DNA from: Catenulispora rubra
GTDB lineage: Bacteria; Actinomycetota; Actinomycetes; Streptomycetales; Catenulisporaceae
Direction: 5' to 3'
Assembly: GCF_015356825.1 (NCBI RefSeq)
Contig: NZ_JAACYW010000116.1
Span: 1-32,698 of the forward strand
DNA: 32,698 nucleotides
The translations under genes were made by a program, and so were the position numbers. Of this stretch, positions 23,361 to 31,464 are shown in pieces. The notes beneath the pieces were generated by a model. That model was not told the origin of the DNA and searched no databases. It saw only the letters and a program-made list of their open reading frames with translations. Every line of letters begins with the position of its first letter. Position 1 is the first letter of the stretch.

Positions 23361-24856
23361 TCGCGGCCGGTGCCCGAGGTGCCGGAGGCTTGCCGCTCCG
23401 AGCCCTCCTCGTGGTACTCCTCCTCGACGTTCACCGACCACACGTCGTGCGTGGTGCCGGTGGCGATGTTCTCGGCGGTGAGCATCGCCGTCATCATCGA
23501 GTGGTCCTGGTTGTTGTAGCGGTGCATGCCGTTGCGGCCGACCGGGTGCACGTTCGGCACCTCGCGCGCCAGCCACTCGCGGATCACCTCGACGTTGCCG
23601 CGGTAGTACTCGTCGTAGACCGGGTACGCCTTCGGCATCCGGACCACGTAGCCCTCCTCGACGGCGTCTGAGGACACCAGGCCGAGGGCTTCGAGCTCCT
23701 GCGCGCCCTGCTTGATCAGGACGTCGTCGGCGGCCTCCCACAGGTCGTCGCCCTCGGAGACGAAGTACTCCAGGCCCAGGCAGGTGCGCCCCTCCTTGAC
23801 CAGGTACGGCGACCAGGAGCCGAAGTTCTGGATCCGGCCGACGCGCACGCCGGGGGTGTGGATGTAGATCCAGTTGTCGGGGAACCCGGCCGACTCCGGG
23901 ACCACCAGCGCGACGGTGAGGAAGTCGCGGTAGCGCAGGTCGTCGGCGGCGGCCAGGACCTCGGCCGGGGCCGGCGGGTCCAGGGCGCGCACCAGCGCGG
24001 AGATCGGCATCGAGGACACGACGTGGTCGGCCGGGACGGTGCGCTCGCCGGCGGCGTCCTTCACGGTCACCGCGACGGCGCCGCCCTCGGCCCGGTGCAC
24101 GGTCTTGACCCAGGTGTTCATCACGACCGAGCCGCCGCCGTCGGCGACCAGGTCGCGGCAGCGCTCCCACATCATGCCGGGGCCGTACTTCGGGTACTGG
24201 AACTGCTCGATCAGGCTGGTGATCTGCTTCTGGTTCCGCTTCGGGGCCAGCGCGTTGGCGACCGCCTTGAACAGCGACAGGTTCTTGATGCGCTGGGCGG
24301 CCCAGTCGGCCTCGATCTCGTTGGCCGGCATGCCCCACACCTTCTCGGTGTAGGTCTTGAAGAAGATCGAGTAGAGCCGGAAGCCGAAGCGCGCGGCGAC
24401 CCAGCCCTCGAACTTGGTCTGGTCCTTCGGCGGCTTGATCTGCGCCCACATGTAGGAGCCGACGCAGCGCGCAGCCTCGACCAGGCCCAGCCCGGACAGC
24501 GCGTTGCCGGCCTTGAGCGGGTAGTCGAACAGCTTGCCGCGGTAGTGGATGCGGCTCATGCGCGGCCGCATCAGGAAGTCCTCGTCGGGCAGGATCTCGT
24601 GCCACAGCGCCTCCACCGGCCCGGCCTTGGTGAAGAAGCGGTGGCCGCCGATGTCGAAGCGCCAGCCGCCGCGCTCCACGGTCCGGCTGATGCCGCCGAC
24701 CACGTCGTCGGCCTCGAAGACCGACGGCCGCACCCCGGACTTGACCAGCTGGTAGGCGGCGGTCAGCCCGGCCGGCCCGGCCCCGATGACGACGACGGCG
24801 GGCGCGTCGGGCGCGCCCTGTCCGGATTCTGGCGCTTGCGAAGAGATTGTTGACAC
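23297..24856 (-). CDS. FAD-dependent oxidoreductase, UDP-galactopyranose-mutase-like
   Basis: A 519-residue cytoplasmic flavoprotein of the amine-oxidase/UDP-galactopyranose-mutase superfamily. The Rossmann motif VVVIGAGPAGLTAA starts near residue 21 (G25, G27, G30), E49 would bind the adenosine ribose, and GGISRT plus DIGGHRFF follow as in mutase-like proteins. The FAD-closing segment is near 440-475 (HRYNNQDHSMMTAMLTAENI). This subfamily is common in surface-polysaccharide clusters, where members act on nucleotide-sugars or polyprenyl-sugars. GTG 24856 lies just before the predicted N-terminus but lacks a good ribosome-binding site. The C-terminal Gln/Ala tail is duplicated downstream of the stop. 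The DUF2142 gene is 59 nt upstream on the same strand, so they probably share a transcript. Confidence 0.87.
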   Translation of the reverse strand: MSTISSQAPESGQGAPDAPAVVVIGAGPAGLTAAYQLVKSGVRPSVFEADDVVGGISRTVERGGWRFDIGGHRFFTKAGPVEALWHEILPDEDFLMRPRMSRIHYRGKLFDYPLKAGNALSGLGLVEAARCVGSYMWAQIKPPKDQTKFEGWVAARFGFRLYSIFFKTYTEKVWGMPANEIEADWAAQRIKNLSLFKAVANALAPKRNQKQITSLIEQFQYPKYGPGMMWERCRDLVADGGGSVVMNTWVKTVHRAEGGAVAVTVKDAAGERTVPADHVVSSMPISALVRALDPPAPAEVLAAADDLRYRDFLTVALVVPESAGFPDNWIYIHTPGVRVGRIQNFGSWSPYLVKEGRTCLGLEYFVSEGDDLWEAADDVLIKQGAQELEALGLVSSDAVEEGYVVRMPKAYPVYDEYYRGNVEVIREWLAREVPNVHPVGRNGMHRYNNQDHSMMTAMLTAENIATGTTHDVWSVNVEEEYHEEGSERQASGTSGTGRDAPILPRRRVEQAQAQTDQKV

Positions 24857-24884
24857 GACGCACCAACGATCCGATAGGCGCCGA

Positions 24885-24898
24885 GTAACGCGTATTAC
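24885..24898. promoter_or_regulatory. Short palindrome just upstream of the flavoprotein start
   Basis: GTAACGCGTATTAC pairs at 10 of 14 positions, or 12 if a G-T mismatch is allowed. It lies 29-42 nt before the GTG at 24856, in the 59-nt gap after the DUF2142 gene. It may be an operator or a small intercistronic hairpin. Confidence 0.3.
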
Positions 24899-24915
24899 GC
24901 CAATAGGTGATGGAA

Positions 24916-26982
24916 CTAGGAGTTTGCCGGCTCTGGTACCACCTGCGATTCGGCCGGCGCCGCGGAGGCCGCGGGGACAGTGCTCGGGGCTGCCGTCGGG
25001 GCGGCCGTCAGGACCGTCCTCGTCACAGGAGCGGAAGGCGTTTCGGCGGCGGTGGCGGCCCACACGACGGCGATCAGCACGACGGCCCCGAGCCCCGCGA
25101 CGACCAGCACAGCGAGCGACCCGACGGCCGGATGCCAGGAACCGGCGAGCGGGTTCAACGGGGCGTTCGGCCCGGCCTGCACCCGCGACATCTCCACAGC
25201 GAGCACCCAGAGCTGACAGAACGCGGCGCCGACGGCGACCAGGCGCGGGATCCGGCGCCGCAGCACCGGCGGGAGCTCCATAGCCGGTCCGGACGCCAGC
25301 AGCACGGCCGTACCGGCCAGCCCCGGCAGGAAATAGCGGCCGTACTGGGACCAGCCGAGCGTGCCGAGGTACTTGATCTCCAGCACGACGGTGATGCCGA
25401 GCGAGGCCGCCGCGACCGCGAGTGCGACGGCCACCACGCGCCGGCTCCGCAGCATCGCCAACGGAATCAGCACCAGAGCCGCGAGCGCAGCCCACAGCAT
25501 CGGGGCCCACGACGCGGGCGCATCCAGCGCGAACGCCTCGGAGAACCAGCCGCCGACCCGGTTCACCGCGATCACCCGCAGCAGGGTGCTGACGCGATGG
25601 TCGGCGGGGTGCACGGCGATGAGGGTGTGGGTGACCTTGGAGTTGCCGGACAGCACATTCCAGGCCACCGCCGCCACTCCGACGACGAACCACGCGACGG
25701 CGACGCGGTGGGCGGCGCGCCAGCGAAGCAGCTCCCCGACCCGGCCCCGCTCGGCCGCCAGCAACGTGCCGCCGACCGCGAGCGCGAACCAGAACGGGCC
25801 CTCGGCGCGCACCGTGAGGACGACGGCGCCGGAGATCGCGGCGAGGGCGAGGAGGGCGGGCTGCGAGACCGCTGCGGCGGCGGAATCCGCGCGCATCGCT
25901 TGGCGGACCCGCTGCGGCATGGCGGCCAGAGAGAGCCGGGCTGCGGAGCCGGGTTCGGAGGTCAGCAGATCAGACCTCGGCTCAGCTGATGACCCGGTCG
26001 CAGAAACTCCACGCAATCGCCGCCACTGCTGCGCGCTAACCGGCGATCGCCGAACCGCATCCGCGTGCGCCACAGCGTTGGCCTCAGCTCGCCGCCAACG
26101 CAATCCACCGGCCGGCGACCGTCGCGCCGCAGCGCCCAGCTCGGTCTCCGCCAGCCCCGGCCCCGCCGAGGCCGCCCGGCCCAGCGAAGCGCGCATCGCC
26201 GCCCCCGGCCGCGCCAGATCCACCAGGCACACCCACAGCAGCACCGCCGCCGAGATCTCGATCCCGTTCGGGTTCACCGTCGAGTTCAGCGCGATCGTCG
26301 TCGGGGTCAGCACCGTCAGCAGTGCGGCCAGCAGCAGCGGGCGCCGGGTTCGCAGGGCCACCAGCGCGGCCGCCGCCACGAACGCCGACGCCAGCAGTGC
26401 CGCGAGGATGCGGCTCAGCAGGATGCCCGTCATGGTCGGCCAGAAGCGCAGCGGGCCGCCGACCGCGAGGTAGTACAGCGGGTTGTAGCGCCCCACCCAG
26501 GACACCACGCGTACCTTCGCGTGGGTCGCCGGGGCCGGGTGCTGGCAGCTCGCCGCGCGGGCGACCCAGCTTTCGTCCTGGTGGAAGTTCGGGAAGTAGA
26601 CGCACAACGCGTTCGGCGGCAGCAGGCTCTTGGGGACCTCGTAGGCCGCTCCCGGGCGGTGCACCAGCGGGTCCTCGCCCTGCGGTGCCAGCAGGTGGCC
26701 GGTCACCGCCCCGTAGGCGCGCTCCAGGTGCTGGCGCTCGTCGGTGGTGCCGTCCGGCGGCATCGCCAGGGACCAGGCGACGGCCAGCAGAGCGAAGGCC
26801 GCGAAGGCCGACAGCCAGGTGCGGCGGACGAATGCCTGGCGGGACTGGCGGTTGAAGGTCTGGCGGTTGAAGGTCTGGCGGTTGAACGCCTGGCGGTTGA
26901 AGGCCTGGCGCTCGAAAGTCCTGCGCCGCGAAGCCTGTCGCTTGAACGCCTGGCGCTGCCGCGCGGGCACGGTCCGGGACAC
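24916..26982 (-). CDS. DUF2142 family polytopic membrane protein with RQ-repeat N-terminal tail
   Basis: A 688-residue membrane protein with about 10-12 helices. After the first helix (about 57-73), MPPDGTTDERQHLERAYGAV matches the DUF2142 loop with acidic residues, a GT-C-like feature of surface-glycan enzymes. A long soluble Ala/Arg-rich insert (about 258-355) separates two helix groups, and the last 45 residues are Ala/Pro/Thr-rich. The first 50 residues are a basic pentapeptide repeat (RQAFN, RQTFN), encoded by 15-bp units. GTG 26982 is backed by an excellent AGGAGG site with 7-base spacing, so this tail is truly translated and should be cytoplasmic. It is divergent from the YfhO-type gene and upstream of the flavoprotein. 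Confidence 0.85.
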   Translation of the reverse strand: MSRTVPARQRQAFKRQASRRRTFERQAFNRQAFNRQTFNRQTFNRQSRQAFVRRTWLSAFAAFALLAVAWSLAMPPDGTTDERQHLERAYGAVTGHLLAPQGEDPLVHRPGAAYEVPKSLLPPNALCVYFPNFHQDESWVARAASCQHPAPATHAKVRVVSWVGRYNPLYYLAVGGPLRFWPTMTGILLSRILAALLASAFVAAAALVALRTRRPLLLAALLTVLTPTTIALNSTVNPNGIEISAAVLLWVCLVDLARPGAAMRASLGRAASAGPGLAETELGAAARRSPAGGLRWRRAEANAVAHADAVRRSPVSAQQWRRLRGVSATGSSAEPRSDLLTSEPGSAARLSLAAMPQRVRQAMRADSAAAAVSQPALLALAAISGAVVLTVRAEGPFWFALAVGGTLLAAERGRVGELLRWRAAHRVAVAWFVVGVAAVAWNVLSGNSKVTHTLIAVHPADHRVSTLLRVIAVNRVGGWFSEAFALDAPASWAPMLWAALAALVLIPLAMLRSRRVVAVALAVAAASLGITVVLEIKYLGTLGWSQYGRYFLPGLAGTAVLLASGPAMELPPVLRRRIPRLVAVGAAFCQLWVLAVEMSRVQAGPNAPLNPLAGSWHPAVGSLAVLVVAGLGAVVLIAVVWAATAAETPSAPVTRTVLTAAPTAAPSTVPAASAAPAESQVVPEPANS
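26845..26964. repeat. 15-bp coding minisatellite (about 8 units) in the DUF2142 gene
   Basis: Units start every 15 bases from 26845. The first four are CTGGCGGTTGAAGGT or close variants; units 5 to 8 diverge progressively. On the coding strand each unit gives a pentapeptide of the RQAFN type. Similarity is highest in the units furthest from the start codon. Confidence 0.88.
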
Positions 26983-27199
26983 GGGTCAGCCTCCTGTGAC
27001 GGGCGCGGAATGTCCTGCGGACGCTAGACCACCGCCGCCCCCGCGGGCCGTGCGGACACACGTGCGTCACCGGAAGCGGTGAACATCCAAGCCGTTCGGC
27101 GCAGCAGCCGGTGCCGGGGGCGGCTGTGGCTCGTTGAACAGTCTTGGCGCGCGTCCCGTCCGCGAAGCGCGTCCTGCGCCCCGCCCGAGGAGTCCTGCG

Positions 27200-29557
27200 T
27201 TGAGTGTCACGCCCCCGGCCCTGCGGCCGCCGGCCCCCCGTCGTCCCACCGCCGACGCGGCGGCCGGCCCCGGTCCCGGTCCCGGCCTCCCGCCGAAGGG
27301 CCGGCTGCCCCGGCCCTTCGGCGGTACAGACCTCGGCGCCGCCGTGCTGGTCGCCGTCGTCGTCGCGGTGCTGGCGCAGATCCCGCTGCTGACCAACCGG
27401 TTCTTCTACCTGTGGGACGACAGCGCCGCGGAGTTCCTGCCGGTCTGGCACCGCATCGGCACCGATCTGCTGGCCGGGCACTGGAACCCGCTGGTGCCGG
27501 GGATGTGGAACGGCGGCAACTTCGCCGCCGAGGCGCTGTTCGGCATCTGGAACCCGGTCGAGCTGCTGGACTCGGTGTTCACCGCGCTGACCGGCGACCT
27601 GCTGATCGCCGCGATCGTGATCAAGACCCAGTTCCTGGTGCTGCTGACGCTCGGCATCTACGCGGTCTGCCGCGAGTACCGCGCCGGCCGGGCTGCCGCG
27701 GCCGTCGTCGCCGTCGCGCTGCCGTTCTCCGGCTTCACGCTCTACTTCGACGCCGCCTCCTGGATCGCCGGCCTGATGGGCTTCGCCTGGACCGCGCACT
27801 TCTGGTGGTCGGCGCGCCGGTACATGCGCGGCCGGCTGAACCCGGCGGTGCCGATCTTCTTCGGCCTGATGATCGTCACCACCGGCAACCCCTACGGCCT
27901 GCTCGGCATGGTGGTCGTGGCGTGCGCGCTGGCCGTGGAGTCGCTGACCGCCCACGACCGGCACGCGATCCTGCGGCTGGCCGGGGTGAGCGCGGTCGCG
28001 GCTTCGGCAGCCGCGCTGGTGTTCCTGCCGCTGGTGCTCAGCGCCGGGGTCACCACGCGCTCGCCCGGCTCGGGCATCATGAACACCGGCTTCCTGGTCC
28101 CCGGCGTCGGCGATCTGCTGAACCTCAGCGCCCCGGCGTACCTGCCGCACTCGGTGTCGTGGCACATGGCGTTCTGGTCGGTGCCGGCCACGTATCTGGC
28201 CTGGTTCATCGCGCCGCTCGCGCCGTGGCTGGACTGGCGGCGGGTCATGCATCGGCCCCGGACGCTGATCGGCGTCGGCCTGCTCGCGGTCGTGTACCTG
28301 GCGATGGCGGTCGGCCCCTCGCAGATTTGGCTGTTCCGCTGGCCGCTGCGCGTGATCGAGTACGCCTACCTGGGCCTGTGCATCGTCCTCGCCAAGGCGC
28401 TCACCGAATCGCCGCGCACCGACCTGGCCCGCCGCCGCACCGCGGCCACCGCGGTGATCATCCTGGTCGGCGGCTACCTGTCGTGGTCGGCGCAGCCGGG
28501 CCGGGCCGAGACGGTCATCGCCGCGACCGTGCTGGTCGGCGCGCTGTCCTGGCTGATGGTCCGCAAGGTGCGCGCCGGACGTCCGCTGTCCCGGCTGCTG
28601 ATCGGCGGGACGGTGGCCGTGCTGGGCTTCCAGGCCGTGGCGTTCCCGGCCAACCAGAACGTGACCGACTGGCACCCGCAGCACGATGTGGCCTCGATGA
28701 AGCAGCACTTCGGCACCCTGTACCAAGGCAACACCCTGATGGTCGGCGACCCGCTGACCGAGGCCGACCGGCTGGGCCGCCGCCGGGTCTGGCACGACCT
28801 GCCCGGCGGCAGCCTGCTCCAGGTGGCCGGGGTGACGAGCCTGAACAACTACACCGGCGTCTCCTACCGCGCCTACATGCGACACCTGTGCATGTCGTAC
28901 TACGGCGGCACCTGCCAGTCGCTCTACACCAACCTGTGGCGCAAGGACACCGACTCCCCCGCCCAACTGGCCGACCTGCTGCGGCTCCAGACCGTCGTGG
29001 TGCAGACCCAGCAGCACGTGCTGGACGCGCTGAAACCGCCAGTGGTCCCGGGCAAGAAGCCCGCGAAGCCGCTGACGGTTCCGACCGGCTGGAGCGTGCG
29101 CGCGCTCGACGACCACACCGCGCTGCTGAGCCGTCTCAAGCCCCTGCCATGGCCGAACGGACGGGTGTCCTACACCGCGCCGAGCGCACACATCACCGCG
29201 GACGACATCGCCTCGGACGGCGTCGGCGAAACCGTGCGCTACACGGGTTCCGGCGAAGTGCGGATCGCGGCGCTGCTCTGGCCGGGGTGGCGGGCCACCG
29301 TCGACGGACACCAGGTGCTGTTGAAGGGCACTGATGTCGGGATCATCAAGGTTCTGCTTCCGCCGTCCCGCAAGGGCGGCAGCGCGCTGAAGATCAGCTT
29401 CCGCCCGCCGGGCTACAAGATCGGGCAGGCGATGGCGCTGCTCGGCCTGTGTCTGGCAGCGCTGATCATCGGGCTGTGGTTCCGCGGAAAGCGACGACTC
29501 CGGGTCAGCGAGGCAGCCGCTGGCACTTCGGACAGAAGTAGCTCGACCGGTTCATGA
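27200..29557 (+). CDS. YfhO family membrane protein
   Basis: About 785 residues. TTG 27200 is preferred because GAGGAG (27187-27192) is 7 nt upstream; TTG 27134 has no site. A Pro/Ala/Gly-rich cytoplasmic tail (about 1-45) leads into some 12-13 helices. The loop after helix 1 (WDDSAAEFLPVWHRIGTDLLAG) and the following GHWNPL and GNFAAEALFGIWNP segments are typical of YfhO proteins, GT-C-fold enzymes that add sugars to wall polymers. A large extracytoplasmic domain (about 485-735) ends with LLWPGWRATVDG, the characteristic C-terminal motif, before a last helix. Its 3' end overlaps the mutM 3' end by 53 bases. It is divergent from DUF2142. Sugar donor and acceptor are unknown. Confidence 0.86.
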   Translation: MSVTPPALRPPAPRRPTADAAAGPGPGPGLPPKGRLPRPFGGTDLGAAVLVAVVVAVLAQIPLLTNRFFYLWDDSAAEFLPVWHRIGTDLLAGHWNPLVPGMWNGGNFAAEALFGIWNPVELLDSVFTALTGDLLIAAIVIKTQFLVLLTLGIYAVCREYRAGRAAAAVVAVALPFSGFTLYFDAASWIAGLMGFAWTAHFWWSARRYMRGRLNPAVPIFFGLMIVTTGNPYGLLGMVVVACALAVESLTAHDRHAILRLAGVSAVAASAAALVFLPLVLSAGVTTRSPGSGIMNTGFLVPGVGDLLNLSAPAYLPHSVSWHMAFWSVPATYLAWFIAPLAPWLDWRRVMHRPRTLIGVGLLAVVYLAMAVGPSQIWLFRWPLRVIEYAYLGLCIVLAKALTESPRTDLARRRTAATAVIILVGGYLSWSAQPGRAETVIAATVLVGALSWLMVRKVRAGRPLSRLLIGGTVAVLGFQAVAFPANQNVTDWHPQHDVASMKQHFGTLYQGNTLMVGDPLTEADRLGRRRVWHDLPGGSLLQVAGVTSLNNYTGVSYRAYMRHLCMSYYGGTCQSLYTNLWRKDTDSPAQLADLLRLQTVVVQTQQHVLDALKPPVVPGKKPAKPLTVPTGWSVRALDDHTALLSRLKPLPWPNGRVSYTAPSAHITADDIASDGVGETVRYTGSGEVRIAALLWPGWRATVDGHQVLLKGTDVGIIKVLLPPSRKGGSALKISFRPPGYKIGQAMALLGLCLAALIIGLWFRGKRRLRVSEAAAGTSDRSSSTGS
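27290..27324. repeat. Perfect 15-bp inverted repeat inside the YfhO 5' coding region
   Basis: 27290-27304 pairs with 27310-27324 around the 5-base loop CTGCC. It starts 90 nt after the TTG, in the segment encoding PPKGRLPRPFGG. It is as strong as the terminators in this window but lies within the reading frame and lacks a U-tract. Confidence 0.7.
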
Positions 29558-30386
29558 AGGACTCGCGCTTGATCGGCGTGCCGCACCGTTCGCAGGGTTC
29601 TCCTTCGCGGCCGTAGGCATGCAGCGACCGGGCGAAGTAGCCGCTCTCGCCGTTGACGTTCACGTAGAGGCTGTCGAAGGACGTGCCGCCGACGGCGAGG
29701 GCGGCGGTCATCACCTCGCGCGCGCCCTGGAGCACGCGGTCGGTGTCGGGGCGCCGCATCTTCGAGGTGGGCCGGTCGTAGTGCAGGCGCGCGAGCCACA
29801 GGGCCTCGTCGGCGTAGATGTTGCCGATGCCGCTGACCCGCGTCTGGTCCAGCAGCGCGCGCTTGAGGCCGGTGTCCCGGCGGCGCAGCTCGCTGTGGAA
29901 GTGGTCGACGTCGAACTCCGGGTCCAGGACGTCGCGCGCGATGTGCACGACCGAGGACGGGACGACGACGCCGTGCCGGTCCTGCTCCAGCTTCTCCAGC
30001 GCCATGCCGCCGAAGGTGCGCTGGTCCACGAAACGGAGTTCGGGACCGTTGTCCGTGAAGGTGAAACGGATGCGGAGGTGCTTCTCGTCCGGCGTGCCCG
30101 CAGGCTGCACCAGGAGTTGGCCGCTCATTCCGAGGTGGCCGGTCACGGCCTCGCCGACACTGACGCCGCCCTCGCTGCCCTCGCCGAGCGGCAGCCACAG
30201 GAACTTGCCGCGACGCTCGGCGCTGAGCAGGGTGAGCCCGGCGACGCGGGCCGCGAAGGCCTCGGGACCGTCGGCGTGCCGGCGGGTCGCGCGCTCGTGC
30301 AGAACCTCAGCGGTGGCGACGGTGCGCCCGACGGCCCAGCGCTCCAGGCCGCGGCGGACGACTTCTACTTCTGGCAGTTCGGGCAC
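29505..30386 (-). CDS. mutM: Formamidopyrimidine-DNA glycosylase (Fpg)
   Basis: Bifunctional DNA glycosylase/AP lyase that removes oxidised purines such as 8-oxoguanine. The start is placed at GTG 30386 because the protein must begin MPELPEVE: P2 is the catalytic nucleophile and E3 is essential. K61 (GKFLWLPL) is the conserved loop lysine. The H2TH region is around DQTRVSGIGNIYADEALW. The C-terminal zinc finger is intact: C265, C268, C285 and C288. Length is 293 residues. No strong ribosome-binding site is visible. It follows rnc by 46 nt on the same strand, completing the DUF177-rpmF-rnc-mutM order known from Streptomyces. In that genus smc lies close by; here about 11 kb of mostly envelope genes intervene. 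Confidence 0.95.
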   Translation of the reverse strand: MPELPEVEVVRRGLERWAVGRTVATAEVLHERATRRHADGPEAFAARVAGLTLLSAERRGKFLWLPLGEGSEGGVSVGEAVTGHLGMSGQLLVQPAGTPDEKHLRIRFTFTDNGPELRFVDQRTFGGMALEKLEQDRHGVVVPSSVVHIARDVLDPEFDVDHFHSELRRRDTGLKRALLDQTRVSGIGNIYADEALWLARLHYDRPTSKMRRPDTDRVLQGAREVMTAALAVGGTSFDSLYVNVNGESGYFARSLHAYGREGEPCERCGTPIKRESFMNRSSYFCPKCQRLPR

Positions 30387-30432
30387 GCGCTGAGCGTACC
30401 GAAGGCCACCGTCAGAAGATGTCCGCCGCCCC

Positions 30433-31263
30433 TCAAGAAGCTTCCGCAGCCTCATCCGGCTCGATGTCGTAAGGACCATGCGTGAGCTTCCGGTCCCCCG
30501 CAGCGCCGGGCAGCACGCCCTTCGCGGCCAGCGCCTCCGCGTGGGTCTCGCGGATGGTGCGCCACGCCTCCTCGGCGGCCTGCTGTTCGGCTTCCTTCTT
30601 GGAGCGGCCGGAGCCGTGGCCGTAGACCTCGCCGGCGACGCAGGCGTCGGCTTCGAAGAACTTGTCGTGGTCCGGGCCGGTCTCGGTCACCCGGTAGTCC
30701 GGGACGCCGATGCCGGCGACCGCGGTCAGCTCCTGCAGGGAGGTCTTCCAGTCCAGGCCGGCGCCGAGGGTGGCCGAGGTGGCGATCAGGGGTCCGAACA
30801 GGCGGCGGACCAGGTCGAAGGCGACCTCGATGCCGTGGTCCAGGTAGACCGAGCCGATCAGCGCCTCGAGGGTGTCGGCGAGGATCGAGGCCTTGTCGCG
30901 GCCTCCGGTGGTCTCCTCGCCGCGGCCCAGCTTGACGTAGTCGCCCAGGCGCAGGCCGCGGGCCACGTCGGCCAGGGCCTTGGAGTTGACCACGGCGGAA
31001 CGCAGCTTGGCGAGCTGCCCCTCGGGCAGCTCGCTGTGCGTGGTGTAGAGCGTGTCGGTGACCACCAGGCCCAGCACCGAGTCGCCGAGGAACTCCAGGC
31101 GCTCGTTGGTGGGCAGGCCGCCGTTCTCGTACGCGTACGAGCGGTGGGTGAGGGCCCGGTCGATGAGCCGGGCGTCCACGGGCAGGCCGAGTCGGGCGAT
31201 GAGGTCCTCCGGCGGGGCGGAGGCTCCTGTCCCGCCTTTGCCGGACTTGTTCGTAGACGCCAC
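30433..31263 (-). CDS. rnc: Ribonuclease III
   Basis: Double-strand-specific endoribonuclease for rRNA maturation and mRNA decay; in streptomycetes it also influences antibiotic production (AbsB). The catalytic domain carries NERLEFLGDSVL at residues 53-64 (E54, E57, D61) and DTLEALIGSVYLD (D130, E133). The dsRNA-binding domain spans about 178-250 with GSGRSKKEAEQQAA. At 276 residues it has a short Gly/Ser-rich N-terminus and an acidic tail beyond the usual end. GTG 31263 has a GGAG site about 12 nt upstream. It lies 23 nt downstream of rpmF and is probably co-transcribed with it. Confidence 0.95.
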   Translation of the reverse strand: MASTNKSGKGGTGASAPPEDLIARLGLPVDARLIDRALTHRSYAYENGGLPTNERLEFLGDSVLGLVVTDTLYTTHSELPEGQLAKLRSAVVNSKALADVARGLRLGDYVKLGRGEETTGGRDKASILADTLEALIGSVYLDHGIEVAFDLVRRLFGPLIATSATLGAGLDWKTSLQELTAVAGIGVPDYRVTETGPDHDKFFEADACVAGEVYGHGSGRSKKEAEQQAAEEAWRTIRETHAEALAAKGVLPGAAGDRKLTHGPYDIEPDEAAEAS

Positions 31264-31286
31264 AGCTATCGAGATCTCCGGGTTGC

Positions 31287-31460
31287 TCAGACCTCGACGA
31301 CCTGGCGGCGGTCGTAGGTGCCGCAGTTCGCGCACAGGTGGTGCGGGACCTTCGTCTGGCCGCAGTTCTCGCAGGCCACCAGGGTCAGCGGGGCGGCCTT
31401 CCACTGGGCACGGCGGGAACGGGTACGGCTGCGGGACTTCTTGCGCTTCGGGACGGCCAC
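31287..31460 (-). CDS. rpmF: 50S ribosomal protein bL32
   Basis: A 57-residue zinc-ribbon ribosomal protein. It reads MAVPKRKKSRSRTRSRRAQW at the start and then carries two CxxC pairs, C30/C33 (ACENCG) and C43/C46 (LCANCG), so it is the zinc-binding form. GTG 31460 has AGGAG with 7-base spacing. It lies 4 nt after the DUF177 stop and 23 nt before rnc, the classic order in actinobacteria. Some actinobacteria carry a second, Cys-free L32 copy; none is visible in this window. Confidence 0.95.
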   Translation of the reverse strand: MAVPKRKKSRSRTRSRRAQWKAAPLTLVACENCGQTKVPHHLCANCGTYDRRQVVEV

Positions 31461-31464
31461 GGGC

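Noticed and set aside
23226..24866. Longer minus-strand frame ending in the duplicated copy of the flavoprotein tail
   Set aside because: It runs out of frame through the flavoprotein and only joins the correct tail codons by chance of the 71-bp offset.
26084..29311. 1075-residue minus-strand frame across the DUF2142 and YfhO genes
   Set aside because: It crosses two divergent real genes and their promoter and has no recognisable domain.
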